The notes beneath the pieces are model-generated. The model was not told the origin of the DNA. It made no database searches and worked only from the letters and a program-made list of their open reading frames with translations. A DNA stretch of 16,542 nucleotides, taken from NCBI GenBank assembly GCA_947175775.1, contig CAMWNY010000014.1, positions 1 to 16,542 on the forward strand, read 5' to 3'. Shown one piece after another: positions 7,375 to 14,631 of the stretch (positions are counted from its first letter, which is position 1; the number at the start of each line of letters is the position of its first letter). The stretch comes from an uncultured Lachnospiraceae bacterium. GTDB lineage: Bacteria; Bacillota; Clostridia; Lachnospirales; Lachnospiraceae. Both the position numbers and the translations under genes were made by a program.

Positions 7375-9366
7375 TCACCGATACACCAGCCGATAATAGC
7401 TCCCTGACGTAACCCGGAATACGATAAAGTAAATCACCGCAAACACTGCCGCCGTCGCAATCAGACAGCCGACAAACAACGGTACATTTGCCAGTCCGAA
7501 AATCTGCATCATCAGCTTTAACATCGGAAACGCCATCGCAAGATGAACGACCGCAACCGTAATCGGAAGGAAAAACACCATGCGCATCTGTGTGCGGATT
7601 GCGGATTTTACCATGTCGCGGCTCATGCCGACTTTTGTCATAATCGCAAAACGCTCCCTGTCCTCAAACCCTTCGGAAATCTGCTTGTAATAAATAATCA
7701 GCACCGTTATCATCAAAAACATGCTGCCAAGAAACAGTCCGAGAAACAAAAATCCGCCGTTCATTTCCAAATAGATTTCCTGCTGCTCCACCCTTGAAGT
7801 AATCCATCCCGTCGCAAATCCCAACTGTGCTTTGCAATCTTCCACCATTCCTCGAAACGCGGATACAAATGCCTTTCGCTCCGCCTGCGTTCCGTCTGTT
7901 TCGATACCGATATGGTACTGTACCTGATCCTGAACGCAAAACCGATTAAGCGCGTCATCATCCGCCACAATGACATAAAGCACGTTTGTACTTCCCAAAA
8001 AATCCGTCATCTCTCCGTCAGGAGCGTCGTCGGGAAACACTGCCTGCCCCTCCACGGTATAGTTCTGCCCGAAAATTGTTATCGTATCCCATAAAAAATC
8101 CGTCAGGGACGCAACCAGCACACCGCCCTGCTCCAGCTCGTCAATCGGTTCTCCCACATACAGTTCATAGTCCTCTTTCGTCATAACATAGAGCATTCCC
8201 ATATCCGAAAAACCATAAGATGCGTTTTTATCATAACGCTCCACAGCATTTGCCTCATTGTGTGTTACAACCACCGCATCCGTATAATATGACACATGTG
8301 TCATTTTTCTCCCCTGTTCTTCTGCCACAGACGCAATCTGTTCCCGAAGATATTCCTGCGCCGCGTCATCCGGCACACTGTCAAAATAAAGGGTCGCATT
8401 AATCTCTCTCGGAAAATTGTTCTGCAAAGAAGCCTCCGTGCCCGCATACAGACACACCGTCGTCGAAATCATCACAAGCACCATTGTCGAGAGAATACAG
8501 ATATTCGCAAGCCCGGTTGCATTGCGCTTCATACGGTAAATCATACCTGAAACCGTGATAAAATGTGCCGTCTGATAATAATATTTCTTATTCTTTTTCA
8601 GAAGCTTTAAAACGACAATGCTCACCGAAATAAAAAGCGCATACGTTCCGGCTATCACTAAAAGAACCGCCACAAAAAACATATTGACTGCCTCAATCAC
8701 GCCATAAACCGTCAACGCAAGATAGTATCCCGTCACAATGCACCCTACACCTAATCCGGCAAACAGCCAGTTTGCCTTCGGCTCACGCTCCCCTGCATAC
8801 GTTCCGTGCAGCAACGCAATCGGATTGGCAAGTTTTACCTGAAAAAAGTTGTAACAAAGCATCACAAGATATAAAATACCGAAAAGTTCTATTGTCTGCA
8901 AACACCCCCATCCCGAAACGGAAAACGGAATACTTTCTGCCAGTCCTGTCAGATGATAGAGAAACATTGCAACAAGCTTGTGAAATAAAATCCCAAACAC
9001 CAGCCCGCCGCCGACCGAAACTCCATACAAAATCACCGCTTCCCACGCCATCACCTTCGCAATGTGTTTTTTCTCCATGCCGAGAATATTATAAACCCCA
9101 AGCTCTTTCTTCCGCCGTTTCATGACAAAACTATTCGTGTAAAACAGAAAAATACAAGTACACAGTCCGACGATGATAACACCCAAAAACAGCACGATTT
9201 TCAGCGTTCCATATCCGCGCATTGCGTCAATTCCTTTGTTCCCCTGAATGGCACGCATGATATAAAACATCATTGCGGATACCACTCCCACCAGTATATA
9301 TGGCAGGTAAAACTGCCTGTTGTTTTTCAGATTTGTCATGGCAAGTCTGCAATATAACGTATTCAT
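7375..9366 (-). CDS. bceB-like: Bce-type ABC transporter permease (FtsX-like)
   Basis: This 663-residue membrane protein has ten predicted transmembrane segments. A large extracellular domain of about 225 residues (roughly 310-535) lies between TM7 and TM8, the hallmark of BceB-type permeases. The cytoplasmic loop after TM2 reads KRRKKELGVYNILGMEK, the usual FtsX-like coupling segment. In known systems the permease and its ATPase recognise lipid II-cycle antibiotics such as bacitracin or lantibiotics, free the target and signal flux to the sensor kinase. The start at 9366 is six bases after the ATPase stop, and its AAGGGG site lies in the last ATPase codons, so the two are translationally linked. 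All parts needed for function appear present. The exact drug cannot be told. Confidence 0.92.
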   Translation of the reverse strand: MNTLYCRLAMTNLKNNRQFYLPYILVGVVSAMMFYIMRAIQGNKGIDAMRGYGTLKIVLFLGVIIVGLCTCIFLFYTNSFVMKRRKKELGVYNILGMEKKHIAKVMAWEAVILYGVSVGGGLVFGILFHKLVAMFLYHLTGLAESIPFSVSGWGCLQTIELFGILYLVMLCYNFFQVKLANPIALLHGTYAGEREPKANWLFAGLGVGCIVTGYYLALTVYGVIEAVNMFFVAVLLVIAGTYALFISVSIVVLKLLKKNKKYYYQTAHFITVSGMIYRMKRNATGLANICILSTMVLVMISTTVCLYAGTEASLQNNFPREINATLYFDSVPDDAAQEYLREQIASVAEEQGRKMTHVSYYTDAVVVTHNEANAVERYDKNASYGFSDMGMLYVMTKEDYELYVGEPIDELEQGGVLVASLTDFLWDTITIFGQNYTVEGQAVFPDDAPDGEMTDFLGSTNVLYVIVADDDALNRFCVQDQVQYHIGIETDGTQAERKAFVSAFRGMVEDCKAQLGFATGWITSRVEQQEIYLEMNGGFLFLGLFLGSMFLMITVLIIYYKQISEGFEDRERFAIMTKVGMSRDMVKSAIRTQMRMVFFLPITVAVVHLAMAFPMLKLMMQIFGLANVPLFVGCLIATAAVFAVIYFIVFRVTSGSYYRLVYR

Positions 9367-9372
9367 ACCACA

Positions 9373-10134
9373 TCACCCCTTTGTTTTTTGTGACAGCACC
9401 GTAAGCGTGTCCGATATTTTTACATAAAGCTGCTCGTTTGTTAAATTTCCGCGATACAACTGGTGGAATACTTCGCCGTCCTTTATAAACAGAATACGGT
9501 TGGCATGGCTTGCCGCATTGATACTGTGCGTCACCATAAGAATTGTCTGCCCGTCACCGTTAATCTCACGAAACACCTTTAACAATCCTGCTGCCGCCTT
9601 CGAATCAAGCGCCCCTGTCGGCTCGTCTGCAAGAATCAACTGCGGTTTTGTGATAATTGCCCGCGCCACCGCCGCCCGCTGTTTTTGCCCGCCTGAAACC
9701 TCGTATGGGTATTTTGCCAACAGCTCCGTAATTCCAAGCCGCTCTGCAATCGGCTCCAAACGCTCCTCCATTTCTGAAACTGCTTTTTTCTGAAGTACCA
9801 ACGGCAGCAAAATATTGTCCTTTAAGGAGAAGTTGTCCAACAGGTTAAAATCTTGAAAGACAAATCCAAGATTATCGCGCCGAAACGCCGACAGCTCTTT
9901 TTCCCGAATCATTGTTAAACTTTTACCATTCAGCAGCACCTCGCCGCCCGTCGGCTTATCAAGCGACGCCAAAATGTTTAACAGCGTCGTCTTCCCCGAA
10001 CCGGACTCGCCCATAATCGCCGCATACTCTCCCTCCTCAACGGAAAAATTCATATCGGAAAGCGCCTGTACTTTTGCACTTCCAAAACGCGTTGTATAAA
10101 TTTTGCTAATATTTCTGACCTCTAAAATTGACAT
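9373..10134 (-). CDS. bceA-like: Bce-type ABC transporter ATP-binding protein
   Basis: This 253-residue ATPase has a complete motif set: Walker A GESGSGKTT at 42-50, Q-loop glutamine at about 94 (FVFQDFNLL), signature VSGGQ at 146-150, Walker B LILADEP at 166-172, D-loop GALDSK and switch histidine at about 203 (MVTHS). It belongs to the MacB/LolD/BceA group that pairs with FtsX-like permeases. I start at 10134, where AGAGG stands eight bases upstream. A frame extended to 10152 adds six residues but has no ribosome binding site. It forms a module with the permease downstream and the kinase and regulator upstream. The 325-base gap before it, unusually long for such a module, holds a terminator and a transposon-like element. 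Confidence 0.95.
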   Translation of the reverse strand: MSILEVRNISKIYTTRFGSAKVQALSDMNFSVEEGEYAAIMGESGSGKTTLLNILASLDKPTGGEVLLNGKSLTMIREKELSAFRRDNLGFVFQDFNLLDNFSLKDNILLPLVLQKKAVSEMEERLEPIAERLGITELLAKYPYEVSGGQKQRAAVARAIITKPQLILADEPTGALDSKAAAGLLKVFREINGDGQTILMVTHSINAASHANRILFIKDGEVFHQLYRGNLTNEQLYVKISDTLTVLSQKTKG

Positions 10135-10200
10135 CCTCTCTACCTCTCTCATATCTTTTTTCTAACCTTGAACACAGCTACTGCTCTTTTTTATATAATA

Positions 10201-10360
10201 GATTAGGGTGTCAAAAGGTCCATTTTCATTGCAGAGATAATTTTTTAAAGATTGTGCCACAATATCTTGAGGCAATGCGGCGCATCGTTGATAGATATTG
10301 TGGTGCAAGATTGAGGAAATTAGCCTGCAAGGGAAATTCAGACCTTTTGACACCCTAATC
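10201..10360. mobile_element. MITE-like palindromic element, 160 bp
   Basis: The ends are perfect 20-base inverted repeats: GATTAGGGTGTCAAAAGGTC at 10201-10220 and its exact complement at 10341-10360. Both sides are flanked by ATAATA (10195-10200 and 10361-10366), a likely 6-base target duplication. The interior is also self-complementary for most of its length, with a perfect 11-base inner arm (10257-10267 against 10293-10303), so the transcript would fold into one long hairpin. There is no reading frame of note. This is the structure of a miniature inverted-repeat transposable element moved by a transposase from elsewhere. The parent insertion-sequence family was not identified. Confidence 0.85.
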
Positions 10361-10370
10361 ATAATAACAA

Positions 10371-10414
10371 AAAAGGAAAACGCAAGCCATTTTTTAAGCT
10401 TACATTTTCCTTTT
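10371..10414 (-). terminator. Intrinsic terminator after the histidine kinase gene
   Basis: A 17-base-pair stem (10371-10387 against 10398-10414, with two G-U pairs) encloses a 10-base loop. On the minus strand it ends in CCTTTTTTG, a good U-tract. It lies about 45 bases after the kinase stop. It should end the regulator-kinase transcript and separate it from the ATPase-permease genes, which therefore need their own promoter. Confidence 0.75.
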
Positions 10415-10416
10415 AT

Positions 10417-10436
10417 ATCTTACACTTATGTAAGAT
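10417..10436. promoter_or_regulatory. Predicted BceR-type response regulator operator
   Basis: The perfect palindrome ATCTTACACTTATGTAAGAT has 8-base arms and a 4-base centre. Its core TTACA-CTTA-TGTAA matches the consensus TNACA-N4-TGTAA that, from memory, is described for BceR-like regulators. It lies between the kinase stop and the transporter genes, where the target site of a Bce module is expected. It is now about 280 bases from the ATPase start because of the element inserted between them. Confidence 0.68.
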
Positions 10437-10458
10437 TGGATGATTTTCGCCGCAGCTG

Positions 10459-11490
10459 TCAGCCTTTTGCAATCACAATTTCCACCTGCGTCCCCGTGCC
10501 CTCTTCTGACGCCACCAAAAGCCTGTGCCCAAGCTTATCCAGTATCGCCTTGCACAGATAAAGCCCAATCCCTGTCGAATACCGGTCCGCATGCCCGTTG
10601 TAACCCGTATAACCCATTTCACAGACGCGCGGCAAATCCTCCGCACGAATGCCAATCCCCGTATCTTCTATAATAATGTGAACACTCTGCGCGTCCTCAA
10701 CTGCACAAAACACCCGAACCGTAACACTGCCCTCTCTTGTATATTTCACCGCATTTGACAAGAGCTGGTCCAAAACAAACCCCAGCCACTTCCTGTCCGT
10801 CACTGCCGCAATCTCCTGCGGCTCATAACATAACCGCAACCTTTTATGGATAAACTGCTTTGCATATTTACGGACAGAGCGCTTAATAACCTCATCCAAA
10901 ACCACGCGCTCAAGTACAAAATCGTTTGACTCCGCGCCAAGGCGCGTATACTGCAATGCCATATCCGCATACTGTTCAATCCGAAAAAGCTCCTGCTGCT
11001 TCTGCTGTTCTTTTCTGACACGCGTGTCATTTTCTTCCGTCTCATCCGCTGTCTCAAAGCAGGTCTCCAAATCCTCGTCAATCAACAGCTTTAACGCCGC
11101 AATCGGCGTCTTAATCTGATGCACCCACATTGAATAATACGCCGACCTATCCTGCTGCCGGTTGCGCATCTCGTTGCGCAGCCTGTCCTTCTCCTGCGCA
11201 AGAGCCCTAATACAGTCCTGATACTGCTCCTCATACAAATACTCCGGCGCTTTCATTTCATTTGACAGCACCGTAATATTCTCCCGCATCTGCTCCAACT
11301 TACAAAGGCTCTCCCAATGTCTTCCATATCCCGTAAACACCACCACTGCCGTCACGAATGCACACAAAGCCAAACCGTAGCCAATCTCCGCTGCAGGCAC
11401 TCCGTTAAAAAACATTGTCCCCGCCATCATCGCCGCAATACATAAAATCACCGCCAGCCAGCCAATGCGCTCCCCGATATACCGTTTCAA
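10459..11490 (-). CDS. bceS-like: Bce-type intramembrane-sensing histidine kinase
   Basis: This kinase of about 343 residues has two transmembrane segments close to the N-terminus (about 10-30 and 36-55) with almost no extracellular loop, the mark of BceS-like kinases that read the transporter rather than the drug. The phosphorylated histidine lies in MWVHQIKTPIAALKLLI (about H124). The N-box is LLSNAVKYT and the G boxes are EDTGIGI and STGIGLYL. An acidic insert (DLETCFETADETEEND) follows the histidine helix. The start is uncertain. The frame is open to 11571 inside the regulator gene. I favour TTG 11490, nine bases after AAGGG; TTG 11514, overlapping the regulator stop by eight bases, is the alternative. 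It is co-transcribed with the regulator and followed by a terminator. Confidence 0.9.
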   Translation of the reverse strand: MKRYIGERIGWLAVILCIAAMMAGTMFFNGVPAAEIGYGLALCAFVTAVVVFTGYGRHWESLCKLEQMRENITVLSNEMKAPEYLYEEQYQDCIRALAQEKDRLRNEMRNRQQDRSAYYSMWVHQIKTPIAALKLLIDEDLETCFETADETEENDTRVRKEQQKQQELFRIEQYADMALQYTRLGAESNDFVLERVVLDEVIKRSVRKYAKQFIHKRLRLCYEPQEIAAVTDRKWLGFVLDQLLSNAVKYTREGSVTVRVFCAVEDAQSVHIIIEDTGIGIRAEDLPRVCEMGYTGYNGHADRYSTGIGLYLCKAILDKLGHRLLVASEEGTGTQVEIVIAKG

Positions 11491-11506
11491 ATACTTAATC
11501 CCTTTC

Positions 11507-12178
11507 TTATCCAACCCTGTACCCGATTCCTTTCTTTGTCTGTATAAAGTCCGCAAGTCCCAAACTCTCAAGCCTTTTGCGCAGACGGTTTACATTCACC
11601 GACAGCGTATTCTCATCCACATAACTGTCATTTTCCCAAAGCTTTGTCATCAGGGTATCCCGCGAAACCACCTTTTCTTTATTTTCCATAAGCACCTGCA
11701 AAATCCGCAGCTCGTTTCTTGTAAGCTCCAGCTTACCGCCTGCGTACAGAAACGTTGCCTCCGTGAGATTCAGCATCGCTCCCCTGTGCTCCAAAACAAT
11801 GCTTTGGCTCACAAAATCATAACTCCTGCGCAGCATTGCCTGTATCTTCACTGTCAGAACATCCAAGTCAAACGGCTTCGCAATGAAATCGTCACCGCCC
11901 ATGTTCACCGCCATGACAATATTCATATTGTCCGCCGCCGAGGACAAAAAAATTATCGGCACTTTGGAAACCTTCCGGATTTCACTGCACCAATGGTATC
12001 CGTTATAAAACGGCAGCTTTATGTCCATCAGCACAAGCTGCGGCGCGGCACTTGCATACTCCGGCATAATATTTGCAAAATCATTCACACAGACAACCTC
12101 ATAATCCCAACGCTCCAAATGGCGTTTTACACTGCCTGCTATCATTTCATCATCTTCCACGATTAAAATTCTGTACAT
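11507..12178 (-). CDS. bceR-like: OmpR/PhoB family response regulator (Bce-type)
   Basis: This 223-residue protein has a receiver domain with acidic pocket E8-D9-D10, phosphoacceptor D52 (LVLMDIKLP), switch Ser near 79-80 (IIFLSSAAD) and K101 (FIAKPFDLD). At about 125-221 is a C-terminal winged helix (LELTRNELRILQVLMEN ... VNRLRKRLESLGL). It should bind the palindrome at 10417-10436 and switch on the transporter genes when phosphorylated by the adjoining kinase. I start at ATG 12178, six bases after AGG; an in-frame ATG at 12205 lacks a binding site. A promoter lies about 70 bases upstream. Confidence 0.95.
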   Translation of the reverse strand: MYRILIVEDDEMIAGSVKRHLERWDYEVVCVNDFANIMPEYASAAPQLVLMDIKLPFYNGYHWCSEIRKVSKVPIIFLSSAADNMNIVMAVNMGGDDFIAKPFDLDVLTVKIQAMLRRSYDFVSQSIVLEHRGAMLNLTEATFLYAGGKLELTRNELRILQVLMENKEKVVSRDTLMTKLWENDSYVDENTLSVNVNRLRKRLESLGLADFIQTKKGIGYRVG

Positions 12179-12224
12179 TTTCAACCTGTTCTCCCCATAA
12201 TCCATTCTGACTTACACATTAAGA

Positions 12225-12277
12225 GCGACCGCTATATCCTTTTTCAGTGATATACCGGCCGCCCTAATTCATTTCAA
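12225..12277 (-). promoter_or_regulatory. Promoter and overlapping dyad of the regulator-kinase operon
   Basis: On the minus strand TTGAAA (12272-12277) is followed after exactly 17 bases by TATATC (12249-12254), so transcription would start near 12242 with a leader of about 64 bases. An inverted repeat of 14-base arms with two mismatches (12225-12238 against 12249-12262, ten-base loop) overlaps the -10 box and start site. It has no U-tract, so it looks like an operator or leader stem rather than a terminator. It does not match the BceR consensus. Confidence 0.55.
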
Positions 12278-12640
12278 TATCCAATTTTTTCCTCTTTCTC
12301 GGCATTTTCTTTTCTCTTTTTTTCTTCTTCCTTGTACCACCTTTTTTTATTTGCCGAATTTTTTATGGTACTCTTTTTTCTTCCGGTTTTTGCGTCCTCT
12401 TTGTTTTCCTTTAATCCGATTACTCTGTCTGAAATATACTCTTAATCTTCTCCTATGTGTACAATCCTCTTAAATACACATTCTCTCATTCTCATATTCG
12501 TTAAGGATTTTCATTTTCATCAGATTAAGGTTTGTGTGCCATCCAATGGACTCATCTCCTTTCTTAAGCATACCCTTTATCGCTATTGTTTACGGTGTCC
12601 GAAAATATATAGGATAAAGCTGAAAGATTAATAGTATCTT
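12274..12640 (-). other. Gene-poor stretch with possible decayed coding sequence
   Basis: No intact gene is seen here. On the minus strand the sequence is very purine-rich. An open run of 55 codons without start (12274-12441) would encode a strongly charged tail (EYISDRVIGLKENKEDAKTG ... KEEEKKRKENAEKEEKIGY). In another frame, 12470-12571 would give a 33-residue peptide starting MLKKGDESIGWHTNLN. The two could be pieces of one frameshifted gene, or the A/G-rich composition alone could produce them. The 3' edge overlaps the promoter of the regulator operon. Confidence 0.25.
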
Positions 12641-12889
12641 TTATGCTTTTCTCTGCTCTCTTTGTGATTGTAGAATAACACTATTTTCAGGAACTTTCAA
12701 GAGGTTTTGGAAAATTTTCTCAATACTGTCATTTTGCATAGTTCTTGTCGTTATTTTGTACAGTATTTTCTGAATTTTCTGACGATAATCCTTTGCTTCG
12801 CAGCCGCTGAGAGCCTCCTCCGGAATGCTGCGGCAGACATTAATATAACATTCTAAAAGAAACTGCCTAGCCTGTTTGCTAGTAAACAA
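12641..12889 (-). CDS. Small hypothetical open frame, doubtful
   Basis: An open frame of 82 codons (MFTSKQARQFLLECYINVC ... QSQREQRKA) has a plausible protein-like composition with two amphipathic helical stretches. However, its first codons lie inside the terminator hairpin of uxuB and no ribosome binding site precedes the ATG. I do not recognise it. It may be a decayed gene fragment or chance. If translated at all, it could begin at a later codon. Confidence 0.22.
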   Translation of the reverse strand: MFTSKQARQFLLECYINVCRSIPEEALSGCEAKDYRQKIQKILYKITTRTMQNDSIEKIFQNLLKVPENSVILQSQREQRKA

Positions 12890-12900
12890 ACTAGGCAGTT
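12861..12900 (-). terminator. Strong hairpin terminator after uxuB
   Basis: AACTGCCTAG and CTAGGCAGTT form a perfect 10-base-pair stem. A further 5-base-pair inner stem (TGTTT against AAACA) sits around the loop. On the minus strand the stem runs into TTTCTTTT, 15 bases after the uxuB stop. On the plus strand it runs into TTTTTATTTT, so it could work in both directions. Confidence 0.85.
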
Positions 12901-12914
12901 TTTATTTTCAAACC

Positions 12915-14522
12915 CTATACCCGTTCCAAAACCTTCGCAACCGCGCCGACGCCCTCTATCATCTCGCCAAACAGCGCTGTCACCTTCTCGCCAAGCACGT
13001 TCTGCGTCAAATCCACGCCGAAAATATCCGCACGTTTCAAAATCGGCGCTGCCACTGCCTTCACATCGCAAGGCTCACCAAGCTTCACATCGGCAAGCAT
13101 CGGCGTCAGCGTCTCCAGCAGCGGGTCAGGACTTGGCGTAAACGCCTTCCCGTTATCATCAACCCCCATCAGATACCGCAGCCACCCCGCAAATACCATC
13201 GGAATGCCCTCCAGTGTGTTCACATCCAAATCCTCTGATGCCATATACGCCTTAATCGTCTCGCCAAACCGGATGGATAATTTTTGAGACGTATCTGTCG
13301 CAATGCGCTGTGGCGTGTCAGGCATAAACGGATTGGGAATACGCATTTGGAGCACCTCGTCGATAAACTGTTTCGGCTCCAAAATTCCAGGATTGACAAC
13401 CACCGGTAATCCCTCCTGATACCCGATACGCTCCACCAGTTTCTTCAAGGCAGGATTTTTCATTTCTTCAGAAATCAGCTCATACCCAAGCAGACACCCA
13501 AATACCGCAAGCGTCGTGTGCAGCGGATTAAGACAGGTACATACCTTCATCTTCTCCACCTTATCCACCGTTTCCCGCGCGGTAAACATCACGCCCGTTT
13601 CTTCCAAAGCAGGTCTGCCGTTGGGGAACGCGTCCTCAATTACAAGATACTGGCACTCCTCCGCATTCACAAACGGCGCAACCCATGTATTCTTGCTCGT
13701 CACTGCCTTTTCCAGCCCCTCAATATTATCCGCCTCCAAAATCGCCTCTACCTTCGGGTCGGGACGCGGCGTAATCTTGTCAATCATGCTCCAAGGGAAC
13801 GTCAGTTTGGAGGTATCGTTTACATACTCCAAGAAAGCAGCCTCCGCCGTACCTGCCTTTACCCAAGCTTCCGCAAACGCAGTCACCGCCGCTTTCAGCT
13901 TATCGCCGTTGTGCGAACAATTATCCATACTCACAAGCGCGAGCGCAAGCTGTCCCTTAAGATACCGCTCATACACCAATGCACAAACCTTACCCAAATA
14001 GCTCTCCGGTTTTGCGGGTCCGTTCTCCAAATCCCGTGCAACCGCGGGCAGCGTATCACCCTTGCCGTCCACAAGACTATAGCCTTTTTCCGTAATCGTA
14101 AAGCTTGCCATTTTCAGCGACGGCGCGGCAAAAATCTCCTTTAAACGGGAAAACTCTTCGTCATTTTCACTGTCCAAAATCAGCGACTCCACGATACTCC
14201 CAATCACCGTTTTCTCTACTTCGCCGTTGCCCTTTAATGTCACAAGAATGCTGTAATCGTCATGCGGGCGGTACATCTTTTCAATAATTTCATAGTCAAA
14301 ACCTTCCGCCACGATTAATCCCGTGTCGCTCTTTCCCTCTTCCATCAGCTGCTGCATCAGGTTCGCCTGATACGCACGGAAAATGTTGCCCGCGCCAAAA
14401 TGAATCCACTCGGGATTTTTCTTCGTATTCTCAGTCAACTGCTCCCTGTCATACGAAGGCACATGATACCCCAAAGCCTCCCACGCCTCGCGCTCCTGTA
14501 AACCTGTTTTATCTAATCTCAT
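12915..14522 (-). CDS. uxuB: D-fructuronate (mannonate) oxidoreductase, mannitol dehydrogenase family
   Basis: This protein of about 535 residues has an N-terminal nucleotide-binding segment (WIHFGAGNIFRAY, about 39-51), the conserved SMDNCSHNGDKL near 198, SMIDKITPRP near 245, and the catalytic region KVCTCLNPLH at 326-335. These place it in the long-chain polyol dehydrogenase family with E. coli UxuB. It would interconvert fructuronate and mannonate with NAD(H) in glucuronate breakdown. The adjoining uxuA, whose substrate is mannonate, makes this assignment strong. Tagaturonate reductase is a close paralogue but fits the neighbour less well. The start is ambiguous. ATG 14534 stands only one base after GGGAG, while ATG 14522 is 13 bases away and matches the family N-terminus (MRLDKTGL), so I prefer 14522. 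A strong terminator follows. Confidence 0.92.
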   Translation of the reverse strand: MRLDKTGLQEREAWEALGYHVPSYDREQLTENTKKNPEWIHFGAGNIFRAYQANLMQQLMEEGKSDTGLIVAEGFDYEIIEKMYRPHDDYSILVTLKGNGEVEKTVIGSIVESLILDSENDEEFSRLKEIFAAPSLKMASFTITEKGYSLVDGKGDTLPAVARDLENGPAKPESYLGKVCALVYERYLKGQLALALVSMDNCSHNGDKLKAAVTAFAEAWVKAGTAEAAFLEYVNDTSKLTFPWSMIDKITPRPDPKVEAILEADNIEGLEKAVTSKNTWVAPFVNAEECQYLVIEDAFPNGRPALEETGVMFTARETVDKVEKMKVCTCLNPLHTTLAVFGCLLGYELISEEMKNPALKKLVERIGYQEGLPVVVNPGILEPKQFIDEVLQMRIPNPFMPDTPQRIATDTSQKLSIRFGETIKAYMASEDLDVNTLEGIPMVFAGWLRYLMGVDDNGKAFTPSPDPLLETLTPMLADVKLGEPCDVKAVAAPILKRADIFGVDLTQNVLGEKVTALFGEMIEGVGAVAKVLERV

Positions 14523-14531
14523 ATTAGTAAC

Positions 14532-14552
14532 CATGCTCCCTTCTCAGTCTGC
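14532..14552. repeat. Direct repeat copy A (carries the uxuB ribosome binding site)
   Basis: These 21 bases (CATGCTCCCTTCTCAG at the start) match copy B at 14611-14631 in 17 of 21 positions, and all four differences are transitions. On the minus strand the repeat carries the GAGAAGGGAG site and ATG in front of uxuB. Confidence 0.55.
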
Positions 14553-14604
14553 GAATTTGTGCCCTAAGCACAAATTTGCCGTGTGAAAAATTTATTTTTC
14601 ACAC
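14551..14604. repeat. Two back-to-back hairpins between uxuA and uxuB
   Basis: The first hairpin has 12-base arms (GCGAATTTGTGC at 14551-14562, GCACAAATTTGC at 14568-14579, one G-U pair) around CCTAA. The second has perfect 10-base arms (GTGTGAAAAA at 14581-14590, TTTTTCACAC at 14595-14604) around TTTA. Only one base separates them. They fill most of the uxuA-uxuB gap, where they could be an RNA processing or stabilising site that sets different expression of the two genes, or a small repetitive element. The second stem is AT-rich and followed by no long U-tract on the minus strand, so it is a poor terminator. Confidence 0.7.
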
Positions 14605-14610
14605 TATAAA

Positions 14611-14631
14611 CATGTTCCTTTCTCAGCCCGC
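14611..14631. repeat. Direct repeat copy B (second ribosome-binding-site copy)
   Basis: This is the partner of copy A. On the minus strand it reads GAGAAAGGAACATG directly after the uxuA stop. Its ATG opens only a four-codon peptide ending in TGA at the edge of the hairpins. It looks like the original uxuB translation start region, displaced by what was inserted after it. Confidence 0.5.

Noticed and set aside
8772..9357. Plus-strand frames opposite the permease gene
   Set aside because: Their composition (rich in His, Pro, Ser and Arg) is that of the complement of membrane-protein codons; the minus-strand permease explains the sequence.
10192..10214. Outward promoter made by the MITE end (TTGACA) and flanking TATATA
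   Set aside because: The spacer is only 11-13 bases, too short for a normal vegetative promoter, so I do not call it, though weak activity is possible.
11491..11571. Histidine kinase start inside the regulator gene
   Set aside because: It begins at a TTG in the winged-helix part of the regulator without a binding site; later TTG codons fit the family N-terminus.
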